Shown here one piece after another: positions 34,382 through 45,932 of a DNA stretch of 64,000 bases (the first letter of the stretch is position 1; each line of letters starts with the position of its first letter). The notes below the pieces were generated by a model. The model was given only the letters and a program-made list of their open reading frames with translations. It was not told the DNA's origin and searched no databases. The position numbers and the translations under genes were made by a program. This DNA is from Spirometra erinaceieuropaei (Eukaryota; Platyhelminthes; Cestoda; Diphyllobothriidea; Diphyllobothriidae), in contig CACRXP010000154.1 in assembly GCA_902702965.1 (NCBI GenBank), positions 930,242 through 994,241 of the forward strand, given 5' to 3'.

Positions 34382-35312
34382 ATGACGTCGTTAGCGGACG
34401 ATATTAGTGACTTCATCGAGAAGCTTACTACTTGGAAGGCTCAGTCCGTGCTAGAGACATATCAGAACAACGATGACCATTTCTAAGTGATTCACCGAAG
34501 GGCTTTACAAAAGGCCTTTTATCATATTGGTTTCAAAGCGAACATTTTAGGATCAGGAGAAACATACAACTCCTCTGTCTACAATACTCAATTTCCGCAT
34601 CGCCGAAGTTTGTATAGACAAGGATCTGTGAAGAGAGCTATAGACAGTAACACAGATACATCTATAGAAGTACGACTTGGTTGTAGAGATAAAGACATTC
34701 GTTATTTGCCTGATCCGATGACAAAAACACAAATCGCGACACCTCCATTGAAACCCGAGCACCAGGAATCAAGTAAAAGAGGACTGGACGTCTTGGAATC
34801 TATTTCAACTGGTTTGGAGGCAAAATTACCGAAAGGAAATTCCGAAACTGAGACATAAAACTACAAAGGAACAACCTCATAAAATTACAGTTTACCGTGT
34901 ATCTGCTCATCGAACAAAAATACGGCTTTATCAAAGATGTATAGTGCGAATATAGGAGTGTAATATTCATAAAATTGGTGTTGAAGGATGTGACTTTAGT
35001 GACCCTTATGAGATGCCGTTACTATATAATCTAACTATGGAAGGATTCCTTATTACTGGAATTCTAGACTGTATTACGTTGTTTCCAGCTGATATGGCTC
35101 TCTCCTGCTATCCAATGTGGAGAGCACGTAAAGCCAGTTGGCGTTTATCTCAATTCAAATGCACAGTATCTCAAACTCTACCGTCAGTTGGTTCAAAATG
35201 TACTGTTATTGGTGATGATACTGGTGGCCGTATCATGTTATGCAATGATCAGAGTGGCCAAGTGATTCATCTATACTCTGGAGAAGAAAAAGAAGAAACT
35301 GCTTCTTTATAG
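34382..35312 (+). pseudogene. Broken intronless coding sequence, possible retrocopy
   Basis: A nearly continuous frame of about 310 codons starts MTSLADDISDFIEKL. It has a stop at 34484-34486, continues to a shift near 34848, continues as RHKTTKEQPHKITVYR, has a TAG near 34957, and ends at 35312. The C-terminal KCTVIGDDTGGRIMLC and SGQVIHLYS look like beta-propeller (WD-type) strands. This is a weak inference and I do not recognise the parent gene. Base composition and codon use differ from the PLE before it. A decayed processed copy of a host gene would explain the lack of introns. Confidence 0.45.
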
Positions 35313-35686
35313 CAGCACTAACGAAGCGGCAGGTACGATGATGTATGAATGAATATTTTACTGTCCTAAAAAACCACGTAAATACAAATTCTCTTCAAGC
35401 TTCATATAGGTAAGTTGCAAAGGAGGACATCGGCTGACACGTAAGCAGCCTGTTATTTATAAAATATATTTGGATTTTTTGGACATCAAATTTCGTGGAA
35501 AAACTCGTACTACATCAGTAGCCACTTTTCACCGAGCGTGGTTGCTAGGGAGTACCGGTAAGAAGGTCAACAAAAATCATACTTCCAGGGTTGCAGAAGT
35601 ATTTAAGGAATAAGCAACCCGACAATCAATGTTACAAGCCCACCTAAGTAAGGCCTTCCAGTCGAAAACACATTTCAGTATTACGG

Positions 35687-35905
35687 TCAACAATTCATGA
35701 GACATCCTTTTAAGCGCAAGAGACGCCCGGTCGTCGCCCGAAACAGGACCTTGAATGCAATCGTTGGGTCCACCGTATGGCCCGTGTCCACTAGGTGCTT
35801 TGTGATTGAGCTCCTGGGTACCTTATTTTCCGCCTTAAGCAGCCACTTCGGCATGTGTTCAGCTGACCGAGCTGCCAACTGCCTTTGCGTGCGCCTTTTA
35901 AATTA
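35687..35905 (-). pseudogene. GIY-YIG nuclease fragment of another PLE lineage
   Basis: The minus strand reads RRTQRQLAARSAEHMPKWLLK and then SSITKHLVDTGHTVDPTIAF and TTGRLLRLKG. This is the usual second half of a GIY-YIG domain from a retroelement: R..LA.R..EH, then a TGH box. It differs clearly from the other PLE nucleases in the window. The upstream part is lost in AT-rich sequence. Confidence 0.6.
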
Positions 35906-35909
35906 TGTT

Positions 35910-37618
35910 ATTTTTCGGACCATTTGTTATTTTAATATTCCATTCAATTATATAATTTTCATTTTTATCTTCTTATTTTATTTTTTGCTTATTATTATGT
36001 TCCAAGGAACATACTAAGAAATATGATCGGTGACAATCATATATTCTGCCTGTCTGTACAGTTGCACTGTTCTCGGCAGTGTTTTCAAGGAGTCACAGTG
36101 AATGGTCAGCGCATACATGAATCATAACTTCAAATGCTGGCCCTTATTTACCTTAAAAGTTATCTTGTTGGGCTTAAGTTCGGGATTATTCATCACCGGC
36201 GCCGATAGATGTCATTGTGGATCAAGGGTTTTTTTATAGCAGCGTAGTGGCGGTGAAACTGGTCACTGAGCAAAAACCGGGCAAACATTCGCCTTAAATT
36301 TGCAGAAGGGAGTTTAGACTAAACTGAGCAGTCGCAAACTGACAGGCCCCTTCCTCCCCGTCACACCCATCGCACTAAACTCCCGGTTTGGGCATGAAAA
36401 ATCAGCCGCGTAGCGATCTAAGAATTGCTACCGGGGTTTGCGACAAGCGTTTGAGGACAATGGTGATGCTCCTCTTTCTTGCCGTCCAGGCTGACTCCCC
36501 CCCGTACGCTGCAATTAGAGCGAACTATGACGGAATTCACCCTATTTTAGCGATTTGTCAGACGATAGCTAAATTGCCATCTATGTATGTGGCAAAAACG
36601 GACGACGGTTTGATACTGGATAGATAAATACACTCAGAGCAAATGAAGCCAAAGGAAGCACGCCAAGTAATCTTTAAAACGCAGCAGTCTTAAAGAAAAC
36701 AAAAGACATTCGAAGCTCTCTAATTTCAAAATCGCAAGGCATGCGGGGAATTGATAATTATTTTCAGTGAATACTTTCTAACTGGGAAGCAGGCTTCGGA
36801 CCGAAGTTCGTCAGAGTCTGGAATAATGTGCATATAAACGTCTACGCCTGCAGCATAAACTTCAGAAGGGCAGCTGGAAAAATAATATCTGTTCCCCTGG
36901 CAGCTGAGAACGTCAATCCTCTCCGTTGAGAACGCCAAGTAGGTTACGACGCAGAAAGCTTTATGTAAATTTTCGTGTGCCCTGTCCACAGTTTTCACTC
37001 TAGGATTGAGCATGTATCACCCGGCCTATCGTAGTTGATGGATCGCAAAGAAAATAAACGAGAATATCGGAAAATAGCGAATTTTCTGCTTTTATAACTG
37101 CCTGTAAGGCGGTCCACCAAACGTTTTGTTCACCTTGACTAGTCGGCCTGTTGCCGCTCTCCAGCAATTTGTTATCAACAGTACTGAGCAAGGACTAACG
37201 CCGATGAGACTGGATGCAGTTGGTTGCCATTCATATCCTTCATTACCTCCTATTTCATTTATTTTTCATTTTAGAAGAAGTTCAAACGAGCAGAACCAAT
37301 GCTAAAGGGGTGATGCGAATCAATTGCTGCCTCGGCTAACCGTAGAATCCTTTGTTAGTCGCGGTTCATTAAAAAAACTGCCTTTTTACGCCACCCATAG
37401 CCTGACGACGAGCTGGGGGAACAGACTCAAAAATTTACAAAATAAAAGTCATATTCTTTAGGAAGGATTCACTTCCCTTCTTTTTCGTCCTCTTTCTTTT
37501 TCGTCCTCTTCCTCATCATAGATGAGGACCACAACAAGAAGGACCAGCTGAAGTCTGACGTTCATTTCTCCGGCCAGTCAGAACTGCTTTCATGAGGACC
37601 GCTTTATCCCTCCCTCGC
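35910..37618. other. No supported gene
   Basis: Frames below 100 codons without domains. A sequence near 37403 (CTGACGACGAGCTGGGGGAA, then CTCAAAAATTTAC) resembles a decayed PLE terminus. Confidence 0.4.
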
Positions 37619-39480
37619 CCTCAGTTGGCAATCTCACAGTCGCAACTTTTAGGGCCTTTATTAGTAGAGTCTAGTTTGCTGTGGTGAGGTATGTGCGGGT
37701 TTTTCTCGGTGTTGGATTCCTCAGTGTTGATCGCAGTCCCACCTCCCTCTCCGTGCACCAATCAGTTCTCACAGTCTCCCAACCAACTGATGTCGATGTC
37801 GGATGATGTGTCTGACGCAAAGTGACGGCCTACTTCAGCCAAAATGACGGCAACACTCTCTATTTACTGCTGACGCGTGTTCAGCCCAACCCATTAAACG
37901 AGTGCCGTGCGTCAGTGTGACTTTCTTCCGCTCCCCCCTTTGATACAGCGCGTTAGTGACGCAGTCAGTCGTGAAAGCCAACGAACTGTGCTACAACGGT
38001 CAGACAAATATTTTCGACGAGTATTAATTAGCCATGGTCATGTTGTATACCAAGGAAGTATAGAGTGGTGAAGGAGGAAAGACGATGGCTGTTTGCATAT
38101 GTCATTGTTTTTATTCGAGGACCTACACGACGGTATCTGTGTCGAAAGTTGTGTGGTCGACAAGATAAAGATTCCCAATCAAAAGTCAGGGAAGACAGTT
38201 GGAGTTGAACAACCTTTACTGCCTGAGAAAGTGCGTACACAAGGGTTCTGTAGGCAGTCGCCGCGAGCGCGCTCCAAGCCCGCTATTGTCTGTGTCCGCC
38301 TTCGAGGTGTTGTGTCAGCGCGTGTGTGCGCCCTTCGTTGTCTCCACGTCGTCAGCCAATCAGAGTGGGGACAGCGTTGATTGGCTTCGAGCACTTGCGC
38401 GTCCCTGCAGCGTATTGACACGGGGTGTGAGGCGGACAGAACGGCAGCGTGACAAAGGCGGAGGGCGAGGAGACGCGAACTGCCACATCTGCTCCAAATG
38501 ACCGCACAGTCTTTGACTGATAGATATGTCAGATTAATAAAAAACTGCGGTCAGATTTGGATATGTAGTCGCACCTGAGGTAAACAAACCCCAGTGGCCT
38601 GTATTACGAGACCGGTGGTAAAAGGTGTTTTTGCAGGTAGGGCCGGGGAACGCGCAGGAAGCGAAGTCAAGAAATTTCATGCAAAAGAAAAGCTACTGGA
38701 AATGTGCGGTTGTACTTTGAGTGGTTGGGAAATTGTTGCCCTAACCCTGACCCTAAGCCCTATGCCTAGCCCATAACCCCAACTCTAAACCCTAGACCCA
38801 AACCCCTTAATCCTAACCCCAACAGAACACACACACCGGCGCACAGCAACATCACGCCAACGCAACCATACCAACTCAAAATAATTAAGCTGGTCAACGG
38901 TATTGTGTCCATCAGGTGCAGCAACATAACCGCATCTTACCGAAACCTGTTTGTCAAATGAAACTATCACATGCTTCAGGCCTAATGGTGAGTCCTGGAA
39001 ATTCAGACAAATGTGTTCTAGGCCCTTCCAACTACCAAATCAAACAGTTCCACAATCGCAGGCGACTATGTTCACGGCGCTTACCACGGAGTAGACATAG
39101 CATCCCTGACTCGGGTGAGAATTAGCTTACAGCGAGATGGACGCACCCAGCGTATACCTCACCCTCTATTCCTTCACCTACCGCGCTCAAATGGCAATAG
39201 AGTGTTCATTCGACCGGAAATGGATATCGGGGCGGTGGCCGTCAGAGGTAAAAAAAACTCCTCCACGCCTGCCACACACGGCATAGCCCTCACTAAATGC
39301 AGCAGGTTTCACCGACGCCGGTTGGGATCCCACATGCGGGAGAGTGCCATGACGGCCAAATAGAAAAGAAATCATCGCAACCTATCTCTCGGTCCTCCTG
39401 CCTCCCCAAAATACTTCCATGAGAACCGAGTTACTGTGTCAATTTGCAAATTTAGCGCGTTTTGACAAGTTCAACTGCGT
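37619..39480 (+). repeat. Tandem duplication, unit 1
   Basis: A 1862-base unit starting CCTCAGTTGGCAATCTCACA and ending GACAAGTTCAACTGCG. It repeats at once as unit 2. It contains repeat W with its telomere-like block (38520-38950). A 352-base stretch between two ATCTG words (38135 and 38487) is present here but absent from unit 2. Short frames are not conserved between the units, which argues against coding. Confidence 0.85.
38520..38950 (+). repeat. Telomere-like-block repeat W in unit 1
   Basis: Contains degenerate CCCTAA units at about 38735-38822. The flanks are shared with 40030-40450 and, inverted, with 20862-21190. Confidence 0.75.
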
Positions 39481-41031
39481 CCTCAGTTGGCAATCTCACA
39501 GGCGCAACTTTTAGGGCCTTAATAGTAGATTCTAGTTTGCTGTGGTGAGGTATGTGCGGGTTTTTCGCCGAGGTGGATTCCTCAGTGTTGATCGCAGTCC
39601 CACTTCCCTCTCCATGCACCAATCAGTTCTCACAGTCTCCCAACCAACTGATGTCGATGTCGGATGATGTGGCTGGCGCGACGTGACGGCCTACGTCAGC
39701 CAAAGTGACGGCCAACACTCTCCATTTACTGCTGACATGTGTTCAGCCCAACCCATTAAACGAGTGCCGTGCGTCAGTGTGACTTTCTTCCGCTCCCCCC
39801 CTTTGATACAGCGCGTTAGTGACGCAGTCAGTCGTGAAAGCCAACGAACTGTGCTACAACGGTCAGACAAATATTTTCGACGAGTATTAATTGGCCATTT
39901 TCAGGTCGTATACCAAGGAAGTATAATGAGGTGAAGGAGGAAAGACGGTGGCTGTTTGCAGATGTCATTGTTTTTATTCGCGGAGCCGCACGACGGTATC
40001 TGCTCCAAATGACCGCAAAGTCTTTGACCAATAGATTTGCCAGATTAATAAGAAACTGTGGTCAGATGTGGTTCTGTTGCCGCATCTGAGGCAAACAAAC
40101 CCCAGCCGCCTGTAATACGAGACCGGGGTAGTAGGTTTTTATACAGGTGGGGACGGAGAACTCACGAGAAGCGAGGTCAAGAAATTGCATTCAAAAGAAA
40201 AGCTACTGTAAATTCGCGGTTGCATTTTGAATAGTTGGGAAGTAGTTGCCTTAACCCCTTACCCTGGCCCTATGCCCTAGTCCTAGCCCCTAACCCTAGG
40301 CCCAAACCCCTTAACCCTAACCCCTAACCCTAATTCCAACGGAATACATACCTCAGCGCACAGTAACATCATGCCAACGCAATCAAACTAACTCAGAATA
40401 ACTAAGTAGGTCAACAGTCTTGTGTCTATCAGGTGCGGCTACATAACCGCATCTTATCGAAACCTGTTTGTCAAATGAAAATATCACATGCTTCAGGCCT
40501 AATGGCGATCACCGCAATCCCAAAGCCTGAGTTAAGTTAATCTGAGTACTGGGAGTTGGGTGAGTTCTGGAGATTCAGATGAATGTACAAAACCAAACAG
40601 TTCCACAATCGCAGGCGACTATGTTCACGGCGCTTACCACGGAGTAGACATAGCATCCCTGACTCGGGTGCAAATTATTTTACAGCGAGGTGGACGCACC
40701 CAGCATCTACTTTACCCTCTATTCCTTCATACACCTCGCTCAAATGGCAAGACAGTGTTCATTCAACCGGGAAATGGACATCGGAACGGTGGCTGTCAGA
40801 GGTAAAGAACTTCTCCACGCCTGCCACACACGGCATAGCCCTCACTAAATGCATCAGGTTTCCCCGACGCCGGTTGGGATCCCACATACGGGAGAGTGCC
40901 ATGAAGGCCACCCAGAGAAGAAATCACCGCAACCTATCTCTCGGTCCTCCTGTCTCCCCAAAATACTCCCATGAGAACCGAGTTATTGTGTCAATTTGCA
41001 AATTTAGCGCGTTTTGACAAGTTCAACTGCG
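39481..41031 (+). repeat. Tandem duplication, unit 2
   Basis: A 1551-base second unit, ending at the same AAGTTCAACTGCG. Relative to unit 1 it lacks 352 bases at 40003 and has about 55 extra bases near 40505-40560 (around CCTGAGTTAAGTTAATCTGA). Confidence 0.85.
40030..40450 (+). repeat. Telomere-like-block repeat W in unit 2
   Basis: CCCTAA-type block at about 40250-40332 with the same flanks as unit 1. Confidence 0.75.
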
Positions 41032-43084
41032 CCTGATTTATTATGTGAGGAATGCCTTGATGTGCAGTGGGAATGAATTCATGGATGGATCGTGGCAACT
41101 CAGGTCAGTGTTTTGGAGACCTCTCTGACTACAATACATCGCATAGTAAACGCCTCCTGATCTTCTCATAGGGCACTCGCAAACCCCTGGAGAAGATGGA
41201 TGGGTGGATACGTGGCAAACCAATCCTCTGGTCTGAAGCTGCCATATGAGTATTTGCATCACGACAATATAGCCTGTATTTCTGAAGTTACTACCGTATC
41301 CCCAATTCACGCACTGCTTTCCAGTCAAATGAACCACCTGGATGCGAATTACGCACGACATATTTCTACCGCGGCTATAACAGGGTATTCAGAGTACAGG
41401 GAGACGCGATAAAACAGTCAACTTTCAGTAAATCCGGCCAATAAAATGGGTTTTTTGAACGTAAAAGAGCCTGTAGAAGGATTATTGCCGTCAGAGACAC
41501 ACGTGCTAGTCTGCCGAGCCTGGGATTCGTCAGTGCTGGGTAAGATCCAACGCTTCTCCCCGCCCTGACCCAAAGCCTAAATTCTTTTCCTCGCCACTTT
41601 GTTGGCACTCAAGCTGGTGTACGCCGGTGCCTGTTGCGGACGTCTAGAATGCGTGGGTGGCCTACGACTCGGCCAAAAAAACTACAGGGCTTAGTCACTC
41701 ATCGTGATGCGAGTCCTCGTTCTGATTGCTGATTGGCCCCATGGGTAATGGATATTTTCAGCGTCTGTGTGCGTACTTTTGGACCTAATTAACACATAAA
41801 TGGGCACGCGTGGCAATCGGCCGCTGCGATTGCAGCTGTGTTGTGGAGGCGGTTGGGATCTACGCATTTTTAGACGAGTTTATTCCTTTAATCCCACGGT
41901 GCAGGCGACAAAATTGCACATAGACCGCCGTCGAGAAAGATACGTACTCCTTAATACTTTAGAGTGCACGTTAAAGAAGGTTAAGCAAGTATTGGGAATC
42001 AGAACAGCGATGCTGAGTATAAACTTTGCAGTTTCTGGTGCCGGATTAACTGCTCAGTCATAATGGTTAGCCACGAATTATTTACGATCGCTCAGACGTA
42101 AGAGACGACGAAATTTCCACGAAATGTATAGTTTGGAAAATACAGTATCTTATAATGGCGCAATGTTTTTTACTTGATCTCGAATTATCTCCGAGTCCTT
42201 TATAGCGTAGAAAATGCATGAAAGAAACCCTGAAATTTCTATCTGACAGTCGATGGGACTTGCGATGATGTCCCAGTCCTTATTCCCTAATAAGTTTTAA
42301 TCTTCGTCTCCACCATTGGAGCGGCGAAGGCCTCGGCCACTCTCTACAAACAGGGGGAATTTGGGCAAAACGAGGACAGCTTGCGCAACACCGGCTTCAC
42401 TCCATCTCACAAGTGTCAAAGTGATTCAATGGCTATACAAGATCCAACAGACCAGAGATGTCCTATCAGGCACTTCGCATGTGCCCACACGAAAGCATGT
42501 CACTGAGTACACGCCAATCAGTCGGATAATGGCTCCGGCTGGCACAACAGACCGTGGTTTGATAGCGTTTACCAAGAAGCGGTCTCGGGAAGCAAACAAT
42601 TATTTAAGCGTCATTTCTCGTCATTGACAGTCCCTGATGCGCGGTTTTGAGCTCCGCATCCGAAGTCAGCATCCTCAGGTCTCTTGAAGTTTAATCAGAC
42701 GAACCGTCAAAGACTGCTGTCCGTTGACTTCAAATGGTGTCACTAGAAGCCCTTGGTCTTGCATTGGTCACGCTAATTACGCTTATTTGGGGAAGGTCAA
42801 TGAGAATGAGAAGGTAAAGAAGAGTATACGAACAATCAGTTTTTGTTTATGTTGGCCAGAAGTCGGATACGCTGTCCCGGTGCGAAGCGTAAGCAGAGTG
42901 TGAGCACTGAAAGTAAAGTAAGCCGAATGGGGTGCTGAAATCGCTAGTGGGGAAAGTATCCGAAGTTGAAACGGAAGGGACAACCTGATGTAGGACAAAT
43001 CCATCGCGAGAGTGAAGGAAGCCTAGAATTCCCGCAAACGACTGACTGACTTGGCACCTAGGCCAGCAATGCTCCAAACCAAGC
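41032..43084. other. No supported gene
   Basis: Frames up to 106 codons, none recognisable. Confidence 0.4.
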
Positions 43085-43570
43085 GTTAAACCTAATTGTA
43101 ACCTTAAAAATGAACCCAAACCTTGGCGTAATTATAAACCTAACGCTAACCCTAAACCTAATGCTGAATCTAACCCTACACTATCACTAACCTTAACCCT
43201 AACCCCAAGCCTAACATTAACCCTAACCCAAAGGTTAATGGTTAGGGTTAAAGGTTAGGGTTAAGGTTAAAGGGTTAAAGGTTAAGGGTTAGGGTTAAGG
43301 TTAAAGGTTAGGGCTAGGTAAACCTAGCCCTAACCTTTGCTGTAACCCAAATCAAACCCCAGCCTTAACCATAACCCTAATCCTAACCTTAACTGTGATT
43401 CAAACCCAAGCACTAACCCTAACACCAACCTTAATGCTTAACGTAAACTTAAGCCGCAATCCAAACGTTAACTCTAACCAGAACCCCTGGGCTTAGCACA
43501 AGCCCCAACCCTAAACTCAATTTCCGGCCTGACGCTTACCCATACCACAAAACTAACCCTACCTCTAAAC
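43085..43570. repeat. Degenerate telomere-like array with two orientation changes
   Basis: CCCTAA-type units (43085-43225), then TTAGGG-type (43228-43318), then CCCTAA-type again (43322-43560). The second switch is a perfect palindrome, GGTTAGGGCTAGGT facing ACCTAGCCCTAACC. Confidence 0.85.
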
Positions 43571-43937
43571 CGATACGTCAAATTGCCCTTTTCCCCTACC
43601 TTTCCATTAACGATTTCAGCATCATCATTCGACTTGCTTTACTTTAAATGCCCACATTGAGCTTACACTTGGGACTTGGACAGCGTAACCGACCCCTGCC
43701 TTATGTTTTTCATTCGAACACGCGCGGAGGCTCACCACCCGATAGGCAGGCGTTAATGAAAATAAAAACAAAATGCACATAATTATGCATGTGATGGTAG
43801 GGGGCGCTAACCGATCGTTCTTACGGAACTCACTCGTTCCGTTGTGCCTTATGGACTCTCTCTCTCGAGCCCAACCAGCAGCCGCACAGCGGCGCATGCT
43901 ATATAGACAGAATGGCATTACCGACAAAGACAAGGGA

Positions 43938-43982
43938 GAGTGGAATGGCCATTTCTGGCTTATTAGCCGTCGTCAGCCAACC
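43938..43982 (-). ncRNA. Hammerhead motif in the minus-strand tail
   Basis: GGTTGG and CCACTC flank CTGACGA, GGCT-AATA-AGCC, GAAA and ATGGCCAT. Stem I has one mismatch. Confidence 0.65.
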
Positions 43983-44296
43983 ATAACCAACTCCGAAGTG
44001 TGGAACACCTGGGGCTTGAACTCGCGACCTGTTAGTCAGAAGTCCACGCCTCTAATGTCATTCTGCCTATATCATGCGCCGCTGTGCAACTGCAGGTTGG
44101 GCTCGAGGGAGCCCATAAGGCACAACGGAACGAGTGAGTTCCGTAAGAACAATCGGTGAGCGCTACCTACCATTGTATATTACCGATCGAAACCGACAGG
44201 ACAACGGACTCGTGAACCAGTGGTTAGAGGCGTGGACTTCTAACTAACAGGTCGCGAGTTCGAGCCTCGTGTTTTCCACACTTCGGGGTTGAATAT

Positions 44297-44341
44297 GACT
44301 GACTGACGACGGCCAATAGGCCAGAAATGGCCATTCCAGTC
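44297..44341 (+). ncRNA. Hammerhead motif in the plus-strand tail
   Basis: GACTGA and CCAGTC flank CTGACGA (44303-44309). Stem II is GGCC-AATA-GGCC, a paired change from GGCT/AGCC elsewhere. GAAA, ATGGCCAT and the cleavage site follow. Confidence 0.72.
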
Positions 44342-44370
44342 TCCCTTGTCTTTGTCGGTAATGCCATCCT

Positions 44371-44933
44371 AATTATACATGTATATTCATGACTAGTTTT
44401 GCAACGCAGGACTATGTGAACAGGGGAAGCAACCGTCCCAGCTAAGTGCACGTTCTCTCTTAGCTCTCCGGCTGCAATTAACCAACGCGCAGCCACGTCA
44501 CAGCCCCAGTCTGAACAATTATCCCAGCAGCTGCAAAATCGAACAAGAAGGCAGTTTTTGGGCTGTTGTCACCCGCCTGAAGTAATTGGTCTCCCAGTCG
44601 GACAAATGATTTATGTTCAAATCGGCTTAATGCAGGCGTTTTCGGGTCTGAGTGTCACACTATTAGGACGGCAGTTAAGCCGAGAGAGGGGATAGATTAT
44701 GTGTACCAACAAGCGCCTGGGGCGGAGTGGCGTGGCATTCAAACAGAGAGTTTCGTTGAAAGGAACTCAGCCGCCTGCGAAACCTTTGCCTACAGCAGGT
44801 GATGTATCTCATGATTACCCAGATGAACATGCAATAACATCTGGAAGTATTTCAATACCTCCAGGCTGCCCGCTTTTGAATGCGAGTCTTCGCGGCTTCC
44901 TGTGAAGCTAATGCTCCCTGGCAGTTTACTACT
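44371..44933. other. No supported gene
   Basis: Nothing recognisable. Confidence 0.4.
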
Positions 44934-45932
44934 TACAGTAGATGTGCCGACTCATGAAACCTCAACCAAAATTTCGAAATGCGTTCTCGTTTTGAAAAGG
45001 TAAATTAAACAGTGTTATAAAACCAATCAAGATGCAGCATAAATCTATAATGATCCAGTTACCTCAGGGTGTCGGCTTTTGAAAAAACTTATTTTCTGCT
45101 GCATGCAAGATCTATACTCTGCAAAAAACGACAACTTATGTAGCATGCAATTTTTTCATTGATTTTCGATGCCCTTGAAAATTAAATTATATTTCATGGA
45201 AAACATGCATAAACATATTCATTCTTTTACTTATTCGGTAGAAAATCACGTCTTCTTCAAATTTCAAACTCAAAAGAAGAGTATAATTCGGTTTTAGAAA
45301 AGTTTCTAATTGTGAGATTTTTTAATACCGTTAAATGGCCGTTCATGAAACGTCATGTATCTGCATTTACGTATGTGGCTTGTAAAGTTAACAATATTGC
45401 TCAAATCCACTGCTTAATTTTATGAACCTCATATAGTCTCCTCTTAACACCGTTAAGAAATGCATGGTTTTCCGTACACGCAAAATATACAGCTTGTAGT
45501 TTTGAAACCCTGAATGCAAGTGTAACAGCAGGCCGGGTTCAAAATTATTCGGGAATTAGAAAAGTTTTTCAAAACCAAATTATACTCTTCTTTTGAGTAT
45601 GAAATTGGAAGAAGACGTGATTTTCTACCGAATAAGTAAATGAGTAAATATTTATATGCATGGTTTCCATGAAATATCATTGAATGTTCAAGGGCATCGA
45701 CAATCAATGAGAAAAGTGCATACTACCTAAGTAGTCATTTTATGCAGAGTATAGATCTTGCACGCAGTCGAAAATAAGTTCTTTCAAAAGCCGAAACCCT
45801 GAGGTAACTGGATCATTATAGATTTATGCTGCATCATGATTAGTTTTACAACACTGCTTAATTTATCTTTTCGAAACGAGAACGCATTCCGAAATTTTGG
45901 TTGACATTTCATGAGTTGGCACATCTACTGTA
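44934..45932. mobile_element. Foldback MITE, family 2, copy 2
   Basis: A 999-base non-coding element. Ends TACAGTAGATGTGCCGACTC and, inverted, GAGTTGGCACATCTACTGTA. Long inverted halves: GATCCAGTTACCTCAGGGTG mirrors CCCTGAGGTAACTGGATC. TA borders fit insertion at TA. Confidence 0.85.

Larger units (their letters stand above)
43795..44370. mobile_element. Composite tRNA-headed short repeat, TCT-type head
   Basis: Same block order as 15498-16150: A (43795-43910), B' (43911-44052), A' (44053-44165), B (44166-44370). The head at 44206-44275 reads GGACTCGTGAACCAGTGGTTAGAGGC. It has an anticodon segment ACTTCTAAC (TCT at the anticodon) and box B CGAGTTCGAGCC. B' is cut inside the head, at CGCCTCTA. 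The tail is the same as in the Trp-type copy and contains the hammerhead (43938-43982 minus, 44297-44341 plus). Confidence 0.75.

Noticed and set aside
37619..41031. CRISPR-like or satellite array
   Set aside because: Only two long units with unequal length; no short regular repeat-spacer structure.
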